Below are positions 26,070-34,683 of a stretch of DNA of 64,000 nucleotides, in pieces (positions within the stretch are counted from its first letter, which is position 1; each line of letters begins with the position of its first letter). Under the pieces are notes generated by a model. It did no database searches, was not told the origin of the DNA, and was given only the letters and a program-made list of their open reading frames with translations. A program made the position numbers and the translations under genes. The DNA is from Candidatus Poribacteria bacterium (GTDB taxonomy: Bacteria; Poribacteria; WGA-4E; PCPOR2b): NCBI GenBank assembly GCA_022822785.1, contig JAJEAL010000117.1:1-64000 (forward strand). Reading direction: 5' to 3'.

Positions 26070-28307
26070 GTGAGATTGAATCGAACGACATTAAATATTG
26101 GAATAGTGACAGCATTGTGCTTTTGGATCTTCGTGAACGGTGTGCTAGCCAAAGAATTGACCTTGAACGATATCTTCCCCACTGATCGGGTGCTGGATGT
26201 GCAAATCACCGTCGCGGATAAGGATTGGGATACAATTCGCTATCAATCACGAAATTTTTTCTCGGCACTGCATGAGAGCCGCAAAGTCGCCCCACCTGAG
26301 GCACCCTACACCTACGTCGATGCGAGTGTGACCATTGATGGCGTGACATTTCCCAACATTGGACTTCGCAAGAAAGGATTCCTCGGATCGCAAAGCACCA
26401 CTCGCCCATCGCTCAAGATCAAGCTGAATTACACCGACAAAGACGCTGGGATTGAAGGCTTGACCAACCTAACACTCAATAACAACCAACAGGACGTCAA
26501 TCTGGTGAGTCAATTCATGGGGTATGCCCTGTTTAACGCCGCCGGCTCGCCTGCGCCTAGGTGTGCGTATGCGAAGGTGACAGTCAACGGGCAAAATCTC
26601 GGTGTCTATTCGCATGTGGAGACAGTGCGTAAATCATTTCTCAAGCGTGCCTTCGGTAATAGTGATGGTACGCTGTATGAAGGTCCCTACGTTGATTTTT
26701 ACGAGGGGTGGTTGGGTAGTTTCGAGCACAAAACCGGCGCAGATGCAGCAGGACGGGAGAGGATTCAACAACTCATTAAGGTTCTCAGTGGTGATGGCAA
26801 AGAAATTGAGGGGGCGATTGGCGAACTAGTTGACCTCAATTCATTCTACATCTATTGGGTGATGGAGGGGCTGCTGGGATTTTGGGATGGCTACTCCGGC
26901 AACAACAACAACTTTTTTATCTACCTCAACCCGGCGACGGACAAATTTCACTTCTTACCTTGGGGTGCCGACTCGCTCTTTACCAAGCACAGTAAACTCC
27001 AACACCACAACAGAGCCGGCGCACCTATCTCTGTGAAGACCCAAGGATTACTCGCACACAAATTGTATCAACGGAAATCTGTTCGGGAGCGTTACGCCAA
27101 GACAATGATGGGTATTCTTGAAAGCTATTGGAATGAAGCAGAATTGTTAGCCGAACTTGACCGGATTGATGCGATGGTTGAACCGCACTTGGTCGAGGCC
27201 CAACGCTTCTTTGGGGATAGGGATGAGGGAAAAAGTTATTCACGTGCAATGGCACGGCAAGAGACACAGAGATTTATCAGTGAGCGTCGTGCCGATATAA
27301 CGACAGAAATTGCGGGTGGACTGCCGGAATGGAGAGCGGTCCCAGATGAGCCGTTCGTTACAAGGGGCGATGATTGGTCTAGGAGACGAGAAAATCCCGC
27401 TGGAAGCGATATTTGGAGCGCTATCGCAGCCGGAGATATCAAAGCAGTTAAGGGGCACTTGGCTAAAGGTGTGGATATCAATGCCAAGGATAGTACATTC
27501 GGTTCGACAGCTCTATCGTCGGCGGCGCTGTTAGGGCATACTGAAGTCATTGCGCTGCTGCTTAAGGCGGGTGCGGATGTCAACGCAATGAATCGGGATG
27601 GTAGCACGCCATTGCATAACGCGGCTTTTCTCGGTCAATATGAAGCAGCTGAACTGCTACTTGATAATGGGGCGGAGGTCAATATCAGGAATGGGGATGG
27701 GGCCACACCGTTGGAGGCAGCAGCGGCGGATTGGGAAACCACTCGTTTTATTCTTGGATTGTTGGAAATAAAGATAGATGAGGAAAAGATAGAAGCCGGC
27801 AGAACCAAAGTTGTTGAGCTGCTTCGTCAACATGGTGCAACGACAAACGCAAGAAGTGTGAGTAATGTACTGTGTGACGCCGTCAGAAATGGAGATCTTC
27901 GGGCCGTCAAGAAGCAGTTGGCGAACGGTGCAGATATCAATGCCGAGGATAATGAATTTGGAGTAACTGCCTTGTCGTGGGCAACGCTTAGAGGCGATAC
28001 GGCAATAGCGCAATTTTTAATCGCAAAAGGTGCGGATGTCAATGCGAAGAATCGAGATGGCAGTACGCCATTGCACAGTGCAGCATTTCTCGGACGCACC
28101 GAAATCGCTAAACTGCTGATTCAGAGGGGCGCAGATGTGAACCCAAAGAACTACAGAGGCGAAACCCTGATTGATGTCTCGATGGTGGATTGGGAAACCA
28201 CTGCATTTATCGCAGGACTGTTACAGATAAATGTGGAAGCAGGGCAGGTAAAAGCTGGCAGAACCAAAGTTGTCAAAATCCTTCGCCAACATGGCTCAGA
28301 ACACTAG
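26070..28307 (+). CDS. Exported CotH-kinase-like protein with ankyrin repeats
   Basis: 745 aa from GTG 26070 (AAAGGA 7 bases upstream). Residues 1-24 are a signal peptide (WIFVNGVLA). Residues about 30-420 match the CotH family: VLDVQITVADKDWDTI, FPNIGLRKKGFLGSQS, RPSLKIKLN, NNNQQD, GVYSHVETVRKSFL, and the Asp-containing FLPWGADSLF. CotH proteins are atypical protein kinases or cell-surface proteins. A linker leads to two copies of an ankyrin block (about 445-595 and 599-745), each with GADVNA-x-NRDGSTPLH and a WETT-x-FI-x-GLL segment, so the block was duplicated internally. CotH fused to ankyrin is unusual. The stop shares CTAG with the convergent gene's stop. Confidence 0.85.
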   Translation: MRLNRTTLNIGIVTALCFWIFVNGVLAKELTLNDIFPTDRVLDVQITVADKDWDTIRYQSRNFFSALHESRKVAPPEAPYTYVDASVTIDGVTFPNIGLRKKGFLGSQSTTRPSLKIKLNYTDKDAGIEGLTNLTLNNNQQDVNLVSQFMGYALFNAAGSPAPRCAYAKVTVNGQNLGVYSHVETVRKSFLKRAFGNSDGTLYEGPYVDFYEGWLGSFEHKTGADAAGRERIQQLIKVLSGDGKEIEGAIGELVDLNSFYIYWVMEGLLGFWDGYSGNNNNFFIYLNPATDKFHFLPWGADSLFTKHSKLQHHNRAGAPISVKTQGLLAHKLYQRKSVRERYAKTMMGILESYWNEAELLAELDRIDAMVEPHLVEAQRFFGDRDEGKSYSRAMARQETQRFISERRADITTEIAGGLPEWRAVPDEPFVTRGDDWSRRRENPAGSDIWSAIAAGDIKAVKGHLAKGVDINAKDSTFGSTALSSAALLGHTEVIALLLKAGADVNAMNRDGSTPLHNAAFLGQYEAAELLLDNGAEVNIRNGDGATPLEAAAADWETTRFILGLLEIKIDEEKIEAGRTKVVELLRQHGATTNARSVSNVLCDAVRNGDLRAVKKQLANGADINAEDNEFGVTALSWATLRGDTAIAQFLIAKGADVNAKNRDGSTPLHSAAFLGRTEIAKLLIQRGADVNPKNYRGETLIDVSMVDWETTAFIAGLLQINVEAGQVKAGRTKVVKILRQHGSEH

Positions 28308-29194
28308 TCTTTCTTGTTCAAGGATCGGGCTAGGTTCGGCGGACTTATTTGCTGTTGGCGCTTGAGCGCCGTGACAATTTCCGCATTGCCCTCACGCAAC
28401 GCCATGTCGAGCGGTGTTTCTCCACCATAGGGCTGAAATAGGACTCTCTTAAATTCCCTGAGGGGCCAGACCAGCGTTGTGACCTCGATTGTCCATTCGG
28501 CGAACTGCTTCGGGTCACTTATTCGGCTGACTGTTTTGAGCGACGGGTTGGCGCCGTGGTCGAGTAGCATCCGAACCATCCGCAGATTGCCCAACCGGGC
28601 GGCGAAATGTAACGGTGTCTCCTTGCCGTATCGCACGAAATGTTCGTTATCCATAATAGGCTCATCATCAAGTCCGCTTAACGCTTGTGCATTGACATCT
28701 GCCCCTGCTTTAATTAGGGTATAGGCTTGTGCGAGGTGGGTGTTGTCATCGTGACGTGCCTGAACATGGAGCAAAGTTTCGCCGTTGTAGGTCCATGCGA
28801 AATTCGGATCCAGTCCATTTTCCATCATGAGTAGGAAGGAATCGAAGTTGGTGACCCCGATGGCATGGAACCCAAGATAGCACGGTTGGTTGATGTCCGT
28901 CCCTTGACTGAGGAGATACCGGTTAATCTCATAATCGGTGCTGGGCCAATGCGTGCCTAAATCACTGTTATTTACGTCCGCACCTGCTTCTACGAGCGCC
29001 TTAACTTTATTGAGATTTTTGAGGTTGATGCTCGCACTAAAGAGCGGTCCCCACTGCCGGATTCTTCCGTTCGGTGATGTGTGATTCACTTTCACGTTCA
29101 CGAGTTCCGGTGATTCGGCGAGCATTTGTCGAACTGTCTGTGCATCTGCTTTTTCAAATTCTGTTTGCCAACGTTCGGTGAGTCCTTGGTTCAT
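28304..29194 (-). CDS. Ankyrin-repeat protein
   Basis: 296 aa; AAGGAG 7 bases before the ATG. No signal peptide, so probably cytoplasmic. Ankyrin repeats run from about 25 to 280 (GPLFSASINLKNLNKVKALV, GADVNNSD, LLHVQARHDDNTHLAQAY, ETPLHFAARLGNLRMVRMLL, ETPLDMALREGNAEIVTAL). Repeats 2-3 are irregular. Such proteins bind protein partners. The stop codon lies within the CTAG that also contains the stop of the facing CotH-ankyrin gene; both are ankyrin genes but no recent shared sequence was seen. Confidence 0.85.
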   Translation of the reverse strand: MNQGLTERWQTEFEKADAQTVRQMLAESPELVNVKVNHTSPNGRIRQWGPLFSASINLKNLNKVKALVEAGADVNNSDLGTHWPSTDYEINRYLLSQGTDINQPCYLGFHAIGVTNFDSFLLMMENGLDPNFAWTYNGETLLHVQARHDDNTHLAQAYTLIKAGADVNAQALSGLDDEPIMDNEHFVRYGKETPLHFAARLGNLRMVRMLLDHGANPSLKTVSRISDPKQFAEWTIEVTTLVWPLREFKRVLFQPYGGETPLDMALREGNAEIVTALKRQQQISPPNLARSLNKKD

Positions 29195-29300
29195 TTCTTC
29201 TCCTTTTTAACGGAAAACCGGTGGATTTTCAATAGGTGGTAACTTAGTTTACTGTGCACCAATCGTTGCAAAATGTGAAATGATAGATGCAATTATAACA

Positions 29301-29312
29301 TAACATATGTTA
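29301..29312. promoter_or_regulatory. Perfect 12-bp palindrome, possible operator
   Basis: TAACATATGTTA, 20 bases before the start codon of the PhyH gene at 29332, in an AT-rich stretch. A palindrome this close to a start is a candidate regulator site; no regulator gene lies beside it. Confidence 0.3.
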
Positions 29313-29331
29313 AGTATCAAGGAAAAACCCC

Positions 29332-30066
29332 ATGAAAGAACTATTGGAATTTTATAAGAAGAACGATTACGTTATTGTCCCGGACGCTCTATCTTCTGAT
29401 GAAGTTTGTACTATTAATGAAATCATAGATCGCGACCTCGTCGAGAATCCGGCGATGTGGTTTGAGCGGGAAGACGGCCATTATCAACTCAATGTCCATC
29501 TGCTGATTACACATCCCGATATTGATTTCACCATGCGTCCGCCGCGGCTGTTGCCGTTGCTGGAAACGATTATGGGACCTGATTTATGTGCGGAAGAACA
29601 TTCGGTACGCATTCGCAGGCCCAATCCCGATGGTCCCACCAGTTGCCGCTGGCACCGTGATGTCGGTCCCGGCGCAAATGAAATTCCCCACTCCACCCCG
29701 TATATCTCTGTTGTCTTTTACCTGAACGATGTAGATGATACGACGCATACCTTTAGCGTACTGCCCGGTTCGGCGCATACGAGAGAGCAGCCGCTTGACG
29801 CTTATGACCTCACCCAAGCGCACCATATCACCGGTGCTGCGGGCACCGCTGTCCTGTTCAACGCGATAATGTTCCACGCTGGCAATGTCCGGCAGACCTC
29901 CGCAGAACGTCGGACCATTCATCTTTACTGTGGTCGTACCACAGATCGCTACTTAAGCAATTATACCATTTTCCCACGCCGACTGTCGGAAGGTAAGGAC
30001 GAAGCCACCCAAAAATACTACAGTCGTCCCAATCCAATTACCAAATTGCTGTTAAAGCGGTTTTAG
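29332..30066 (+). CDS. Phytanoyl-CoA dioxygenase (PhyH) family protein
   Basis: 244 aa; AAGGAA upstream of the ATG. Double-stranded beta-helix Fe(II)/2-oxoglutarate oxygenase: iron ligands WHRD (HxD, about 104-107) and FHAGN (about 182-186), and RRTIHLY with the 2-oxoglutarate-binding Arg about ten residues later. The N-terminal YVIVPDALSSDEVCTINE is typical. All metal ligands are intact, unlike three other paralogues in this window. The substrate is unknown. Confidence 0.9.
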   Translation: MKELLEFYKKNDYVIVPDALSSDEVCTINEIIDRDLVENPAMWFEREDGHYQLNVHLLITHPDIDFTMRPPRLLPLLETIMGPDLCAEEHSVRIRRPNPDGPTSCRWHRDVGPGANEIPHSTPYISVVFYLNDVDDTTHTFSVLPGSAHTREQPLDAYDLTQAHHITGAAGTAVLFNAIMFHAGNVRQTSAERRTIHLYCGRTTDRYLSNYTIFPRRLSEGKDEATQKYYSRPNPITKLLLKRF

Positions 30067-30149
30067 ATAGAGAACAGCATTCATTTCTTATAAAGCGAGG
30101 AGTTCGTTCGGATAAATCGTTACACCTATTTAGTCTACGGAGGAATCAG

Positions 30150-31037
30150 ATGGCAACATCAGATGTGATGTCTATAATTCAAGATGTTACGGCTCAGACA
30201 GAAGGGGTTATCGGAGTCGCCGCGAAACATCTGGAGACAGGGGTGCATGTTCACTATAACGCCGATACAGTATTCTTCACGGCTAGCACACTGAAAGTGC
30301 CGTTATTAGTAGAATTGTACCGGCAGGTCGATGCGGGCATCATTGACGTGAACCAACGCATTGAGCTGACCGAAGCTTTACGGGTGCCTGGGTCCGGTGT
30401 TCTCAAGGAGCTTTCATCGGGGCTTAAACCGACCGTTCACGATTTGGCGATGCTTATGATTATCATCAGTGATAATACCGCTACCGATATACTTTACAAC
30501 CGGGTTGGAGGAGATAACATCAACAGTACAATGCGGCAGCTAGGGCTGCACCACACCCATATCCCAATGACCTGTCGTGAACTGCTCTACAGCATTACTG
30601 GACTTGAGGTAGAAAATCCCGCGCACACCTATCAGCTAGCGTCGGATCGTTTGAAAAAGGGGGAGTTTGTCTTAGAGGGTAATGGCTTCTCCGAAGATAA
30701 GTCCGATGTGTCGTCACCGAACGATATGTGCCGTTTGCTGGAGCTGATTTACGAGGGCGATATCCTCTCGGCCCAGGCACGGGAGGCAGTTTTGGATATC
30801 CTCAAGCGTCAGCAGTTGAGCACGGTTATTCCGCACGCTCTTCCGTCGGGAACGGTGGTTGCCCACAAAACTGGCAGCTACCGCAGCGTCCGGTGCGATG
30901 TGGGTATCGTATTTTCCCCTACAGGTCCATATACCGTAGCGATCATGGCGAAACAGATAGCAGCTGGCGATCGATTGAGCGTAGATACCGGTCTTGCTGC
31001 TGTCTCTAAAGCGGTGTACGACGAATTGGCTGGATAG
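30150..31037 (+). CDS. Class A beta-lactamase-like serine hydrolase
   Basis: 295 aa; GGAGGAATCAG before the ATG. The three active-site motifs are present in order: STLK (SxxK, about 50-53), SDN (about 110-112) and HKTG (about 239-242). The omega-loop Glu of true class A enzymes is not obvious (the region reads LEVENPAHTYQLASDR). There is no signal peptide, so the protein would stay in the cytoplasm, which argues against a classical resistance enzyme and for an esterase- or peptidase-like role. It could also be an unrecognised internal relative of a secreted enzyme. Confidence 0.8.
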   Translation: MATSDVMSIIQDVTAQTEGVIGVAAKHLETGVHVHYNADTVFFTASTLKVPLLVELYRQVDAGIIDVNQRIELTEALRVPGSGVLKELSSGLKPTVHDLAMLMIIISDNTATDILYNRVGGDNINSTMRQLGLHHTHIPMTCRELLYSITGLEVENPAHTYQLASDRLKKGEFVLEGNGFSEDKSDVSSPNDMCRLLELIYEGDILSAQAREAVLDILKRQQLSTVIPHALPSGTVVAHKTGSYRSVRCDVGIVFSPTGPYTVAIMAKQIAAGDRLSVDTGLAAVSKAVYDELAG

Positions 31038-31074
31038 CCAATCTACCCCCCGCTCGGTGAGGAGATGATTAAAT

Positions 31075-31890
31075 CTACTCTAGAACCGGACGGTCTAGCC
31101 GTGTGTGATAGGGTGGTTCGAGTACGGCCCTTTGTTCCGGCGTTAATCCTTCAAGCATTGACTGGGGCCAATTGGGGAAGTAACCTTTGGCGTATGCCAA
31201 ATTGCCCGGCGAGTATCGGAAGAGCAGAGAACGCCGTTGGTGGTCTGCCTTCCAAGGCAGCGTTCCATGCGTAGTGGCTTCCGTAAAAATAACAACGTCG
31301 CCGGCTTTGCCTGTAACCTGCCGAATGTGCTCTTGATACATTTCATAGCGTTTCATTTCGGGAGGGCAGGCAAGGTTGCCCTTGTGACTCCCCGGAATTA
31401 AGCAAAGCCCACCATCTCCCGGATTGACATCAGCGAGTTGCCACGCCACAACGGTTAATCCACAGTGCATCCTTCCATCTTTGAAGATGTAATACTGGTG
31501 TGGATCGAAGCCGGGCCCAGAAGAACCGTGGAATACATGTCCTTCTGCTCCCTTGCGCATGGTGATTAGTCCGGGGTTGTGATCCATACGGAATCCCTTT
31601 CCTAAGATACCGTGAAGATAGGGCACAATTTTCGGATGGGCAAGCATATTCCGGAAAGGTTCGCACCACGGTTTTTCCCAGCTCAACATTCCGCCGAGGT
31701 CGCCGCGTCCGGTGATGCCTTCCAAGGATTTGGAACCCCCTGACAACGAAAGTTCTCCGACACGCTCGCGGATGCTGTCTGCATGATGGTCAATTGCTTC
31801 ATTGCACGACGTTACTTCATCGGGAGTTAAGACGTTCTCGACAACTAGATAACCGTTGAGGTCAAAAAGATATTTTTCATGTTCGTTCAT
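31075..31890 (-). CDS. PhyH-family protein with altered iron site
   Basis: 271 aa; GAGGAA upstream. N-terminal YLFDLNGYLVVENVLTPDEV and the C-terminal half AWQLADVNPGDGGLCLIPGSHKGN are typical of a Poribacteria-like PhyH subgroup. The expected HxD pair reads FHGSSG, so the Asp ligand is replaced, whereas the distal His (TTHGTLPW) and the Arg (QRRSLLFRY) remain. The protein may use another ligand set (a known feature of non-haem iron halogenases) or be inactive. It converges with the beta-lactamase-like gene. Confidence 0.85.
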   Translation of the reverse strand: MNEHEKYLFDLNGYLVVENVLTPDEVTSCNEAIDHHADSIRERVGELSLSGGSKSLEGITGRGDLGGMLSWEKPWCEPFRNMLAHPKIVPYLHGILGKGFRMDHNPGLITMRKGAEGHVFHGSSGPGFDPHQYYIFKDGRMHCGLTVVAWQLADVNPGDGGLCLIPGSHKGNLACPPEMKRYEMYQEHIRQVTGKAGDVVIFTEATTHGTLPWKADHQRRSLLFRYSPGNLAYAKGYFPNWPQSMLEGLTPEQRAVLEPPYHTRLDRPVLE

Positions 31891-31957
31891 TGTGGTATTC
31901 CTCTATGAGCGTTGGGGTGATTAAAAGTATGTTATGATGTCGCTTGTGGATAGCTCT

Positions 31958-32809
31958 TCAGGGAGCTTGGGGACAGTGCTGATTCCAACCGGGTCTTGGC
32001 ATGAAACCGAGCATCCGCTGCGCCTTTTTTGTACTGATGACACTTGCGTTGTCCTTAAGCGCTCCACGAATCTCGACGCGGTCCCCAAAGTTTTGCTGAA
32101 TCAGCTCGACTGTCGGTTCGCGGAATCGTGTGGTCGGTTGAGCGAGCAGGAATGGTTCGTGTCCCTCTAGGTCTGCCTGAAGTGCTAGCACATGGGCATC
32201 GGCCACGTCGCGGGGATCGGCGTACGCCCACATCACGAGTGTAGTTGGATTGTCTGGTGTGGGTGCGGGCAAGGGAAACTCGGTCTGTCGCTCTGGGGGA
32301 ACGACATTCGTGAAGCGTAGGCTTGCCACAGAGGTCGTTGAGCTTCGGGCAACCATTTCGCCGATGCACTCGCCGATTTGCTTCGACAATCCGTAAGGTT
32401 CAAAGGGCATCATCGGGTGTTCTTCGTCGAGCGGTAGGTACACCGGCACGAAGGCGCGTGGATCATGCGCCCATCCCATGGCGAACGCACTGGAGGAGAA
32501 CACCACCCGGCGGAGCTTTTTTTCTGCCGCTGCCCAAAGGACATTAAATGTGCTCTGGATGTTGTTTTCAAAAACCTCGTGCGGAGTATCGCCCCTGGGC
32601 CCCGGAATCGCGCCCATGTGAATCACCGCCTCTGCGTCTGCCAACAGCTGCGTTGTCTGTTCAGCGTTGCAGAGATCCGCTTGAACAAATGGCGATCGCG
32701 ACTCACTGTAGGGCACACGGTCTGTTCCTAATACGTCATATCCCTTTCCGATGAGACGTTGGACAACGCGTCTACCAAGTCGTCCCGCGGCTCCTGTGAC
32801 TACAATCAT
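31958..32809 (-). CDS. NAD(P)-dependent epimerase/dehydratase (extended SDR)
   Basis: 283 aa; AAGGGC before the ATG. The cofactor motif TGAAGRLG (5-12), the acidic D of GTDRV at the end of beta-2, AVIHMGAIPG and the catalytic YGLSK (about 137-141) are all visible. It is a little shorter than most nucleotide-sugar epimerases. The substrate is not predictable, and it is transcribed in the same direction as the PhyH gene 67 bases further on, so a joint role is possible. Confidence 0.88.
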   Translation of the reverse strand: MIVVTGAAGRLGRRVVQRLIGKGYDVLGTDRVPYSESRSPFVQADLCNAEQTTQLLADAEAVIHMGAIPGPRGDTPHEVFENNIQSTFNVLWAAAEKKLRRVVFSSSAFAMGWAHDPRAFVPVYLPLDEEHPMMPFEPYGLSKQIGECIGEMVARSSTTSVASLRFTNVVPPERQTEFPLPAPTPDNPTTLVMWAYADPRDVADAHVLALQADLEGHEPFLLAQPTTRFREPTVELIQQNFGDRVEIRGALKDNASVISTKKAQRMLGFMPRPGWNQHCPQAP

Positions 32810-32961
32810 AATCTTTGCCCTTCTCGCCTTAGATAGATTCTCGTTTGAAACCGTTCACGTAATGTAAATTGTACCAAACACAGGATCTATGATCAATCAA
32901 AAAGGGCATGTTGGTGGAGAGATGCCAATACTTGGATAAGCGTAAGGACGGTATTAGCGGC

Positions 32962-32990
32962 TTGAAATTTTGAGGTTTTCCTTCTATGAT
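32962..32990 (+). promoter_or_regulatory. Sigma-70-type promoter of tctCBA
   Basis: TTGAAA, 17 bases, TATGAT, about 57 bases before the first gene of the transporter operon. It is the best candidate in the 237-base divergent spacer. Confidence 0.6.
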
Positions 32991-33046
32991 ATAAGGGAAT
33001 CGGGCAGTTGAGTGAGTACAGTGATATACTGATTCTAGGAGATATG

Positions 33047-34042
33047 ATGAAAAATTCAGCGAATATGTCCTATAAAGTGTTTCTGATTCTTAGTGTGTTC
33101 CTGTTTATTTGGTGTATGTTTGTCGGGCGGGTATATGCTGAAGCGGAGATCGACAAAATACATTTCCTCATCCCTGCTGGCGCCGGTGGCGGGTGGGACG
33201 GAACCGCTCGGGGTGTGGGTGAAGCGCTAACGCAATCGAAGCTCATCAAACGCGCGTCATATCAGAATATGTCCGGCGGTAGTGGCGGAAAGGGAATTGC
33301 GTATCTTATCAAAACGGCGAGGCGGCAGCAGGAAACATTGCTGGTCAATTCAACCCCAATCCTTATCCGCTCTTTGCAAAAGGTTTTTCCACACACCTTT
33401 CGGGATTTGACACCTGTTGCCGCTGTGATTGCGGATTACGGTGTGTTTGCTACCCGTCACGATTCGGAGTTTCAGCGTTGGGAAGATGTCCTCGTTGCTT
33501 TTCGAGCTAATCCGCGTCAACTCAGGGTTGGAGGCGGGTCGGGGCAGCGTAGTATGGATGGCTTGGTTGCTGCACTGGCGTTTAAGGCAGCGGGGGGTGA
33601 TCCCAAAACGGTGCGATACATTCCTTACGATGGCGGCGGTAAGGCACTCGCTGGATTGCTTTCGGGAGAAACAGAGATTTTATCGACCGGGTTGGGAGAG
33701 GCACTGGAGCAGCACAAGGCAGGACAGGTTCGCATCCTTGCTATCACTGCGGAGAAGCGATCTGCCGCTGTTCCTGATGTGCCGACTTTGAAAGAATTGG
33801 GATACGATTGCACTTTTGTCAACTGGCGCGGTTTCTTCGGTCCACCGGGGTTAGCTGAGGCGCAAGTTGCCGACTATGCCGACCTGCTTAAAAAGATGTA
33901 TGAAACGTCGGCTTGGGAGACAGTGCGCGTGCGTAACGGTTGGGAGAATCTCTTCAAGCCGGGGAAGGAATTCTCGACCTTTTTGGAAGCACAAGAGAAA
34001 GTCATTGGTGAGCTGATGGGGGAACTTGGTTTTCTTGAATAA
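33047..34042 (+). CDS. tctC: TctC-type periplasmic solute-binding protein
   Basis: 331 aa. Two adjacent ATGs (33044 and 33047); the second has the better spacing (5 bases) from AGGAG. Residues 1-32 are a signal peptide (FIWCMFVGRVYA-E). The family marks are IHFLIPAGAGGGWDGTARGV, NMSGGSGGKGIAYL, VGGGSGQRSMDGL and VPTLKELGYD. It binds a carboxylate in the periplasm and delivers it to TctAB, whose genes follow. The exact ligand (citrate, other tricarboxylates, dicarboxylates) cannot be told. Confidence 0.9.
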   Translation: MKNSANMSYKVFLILSVFLFIWCMFVGRVYAEAEIDKIHFLIPAGAGGGWDGTARGVGEALTQSKLIKRASYQNMSGGSGGKGIAYLIKTARRQQETLLVNSTPILIRSLQKVFPHTFRDLTPVAAVIADYGVFATRHDSEFQRWEDVLVAFRANPRQLRVGGGSGQRSMDGLVAALAFKAAGGDPKTVRYIPYDGGGKALAGLLSGETEILSTGLGEALEQHKAGQVRILAITAEKRSAAVPDVPTLKELGYDCTFVNWRGFFGPPGLAEAQVADYADLLKKMYETSAWETVRVRNGWENLFKPGKEFSTFLEAQEKVIGELMGELGFLE

Positions 34043-34137
34043 TATAATCTGTTCAACCGTCTGATAACGATTCGGGGAGTGGCTCTCCCGGTTAAGAAAT
34101 TATATGGAAGGCGATACAACGCTCAAAGCGGAGATTA

Positions 34138-34626
34138 ATGACACGAGATAAAACGGGAGCACTGGTCATCCTCATCTTTTCAATAGTTTACGGCGCGATG
34201 GCGCTGAATATTCCAGAGGCACCCGGAGTCGAAAGCTCCGGCGTGACCCCTGCTAGCTTGCCGCTAGCGCTAAGTGTAACAGGGGTTGTTGCCTCTCTGC
34301 TGATATTAATACTTCCGGCCGCCCGGCATAGCAATCGTGATGGAGATGGAGCTGCTTTCACGGCTGCCTTTAAGGGACTGAACTGGAAGTGTACAGTTTT
34401 TCTCTTTTTATTCATGATCGGTTATGGATTGATACTCAAACCCCTTGGATTCTTAATTTCTACGATCCTTTTTCTTTGCGGTGGATTTTGGGCGATGGGG
34501 GAACGGCGAATCAAGCTGATGCTGTTGGTTTCAATCGGTATGGCCGTCAGTTTCTGGTTCGTTTTGACACAACTGTTGCGAATCTATCTTGAACCCGGTT
34601 TATTGCGTTTCTTGGAGATAAATTAG
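34138..34626 (+). CDS. tctB: TctB-type small membrane subunit
   Basis: 162 aa, four predicted membrane helices (about 8-24, 42-60, 82-102, 122-145) and the motif DKTGALVILIFSIVYG at the start. TctB is the small membrane partner of TctA. The gene lies between tctC and tctA, 95 and 57 bases away, so one transcript is likely. The ribosome site is weak (AGCGGAG about 6 bases upstream). Confidence 0.88.
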   Translation: MTRDKTGALVILIFSIVYGAMALNIPEAPGVESSGVTPASLPLALSVTGVVASLLILILPAARHSNRDGDGAAFTAAFKGLNWKCTVFLFLFMIGYGLILKPLGFLISTILFLCGGFWAMGERRIKLMLLVSIGMAVSFWFVLTQLLRIYLEPGLLRFLEIN

Positions 34627-34683
34627 CCCGTGTCGTTTTTGAATCAATAGGATTAGACTGGCTAACAGCTTGGAGTTAAATCA

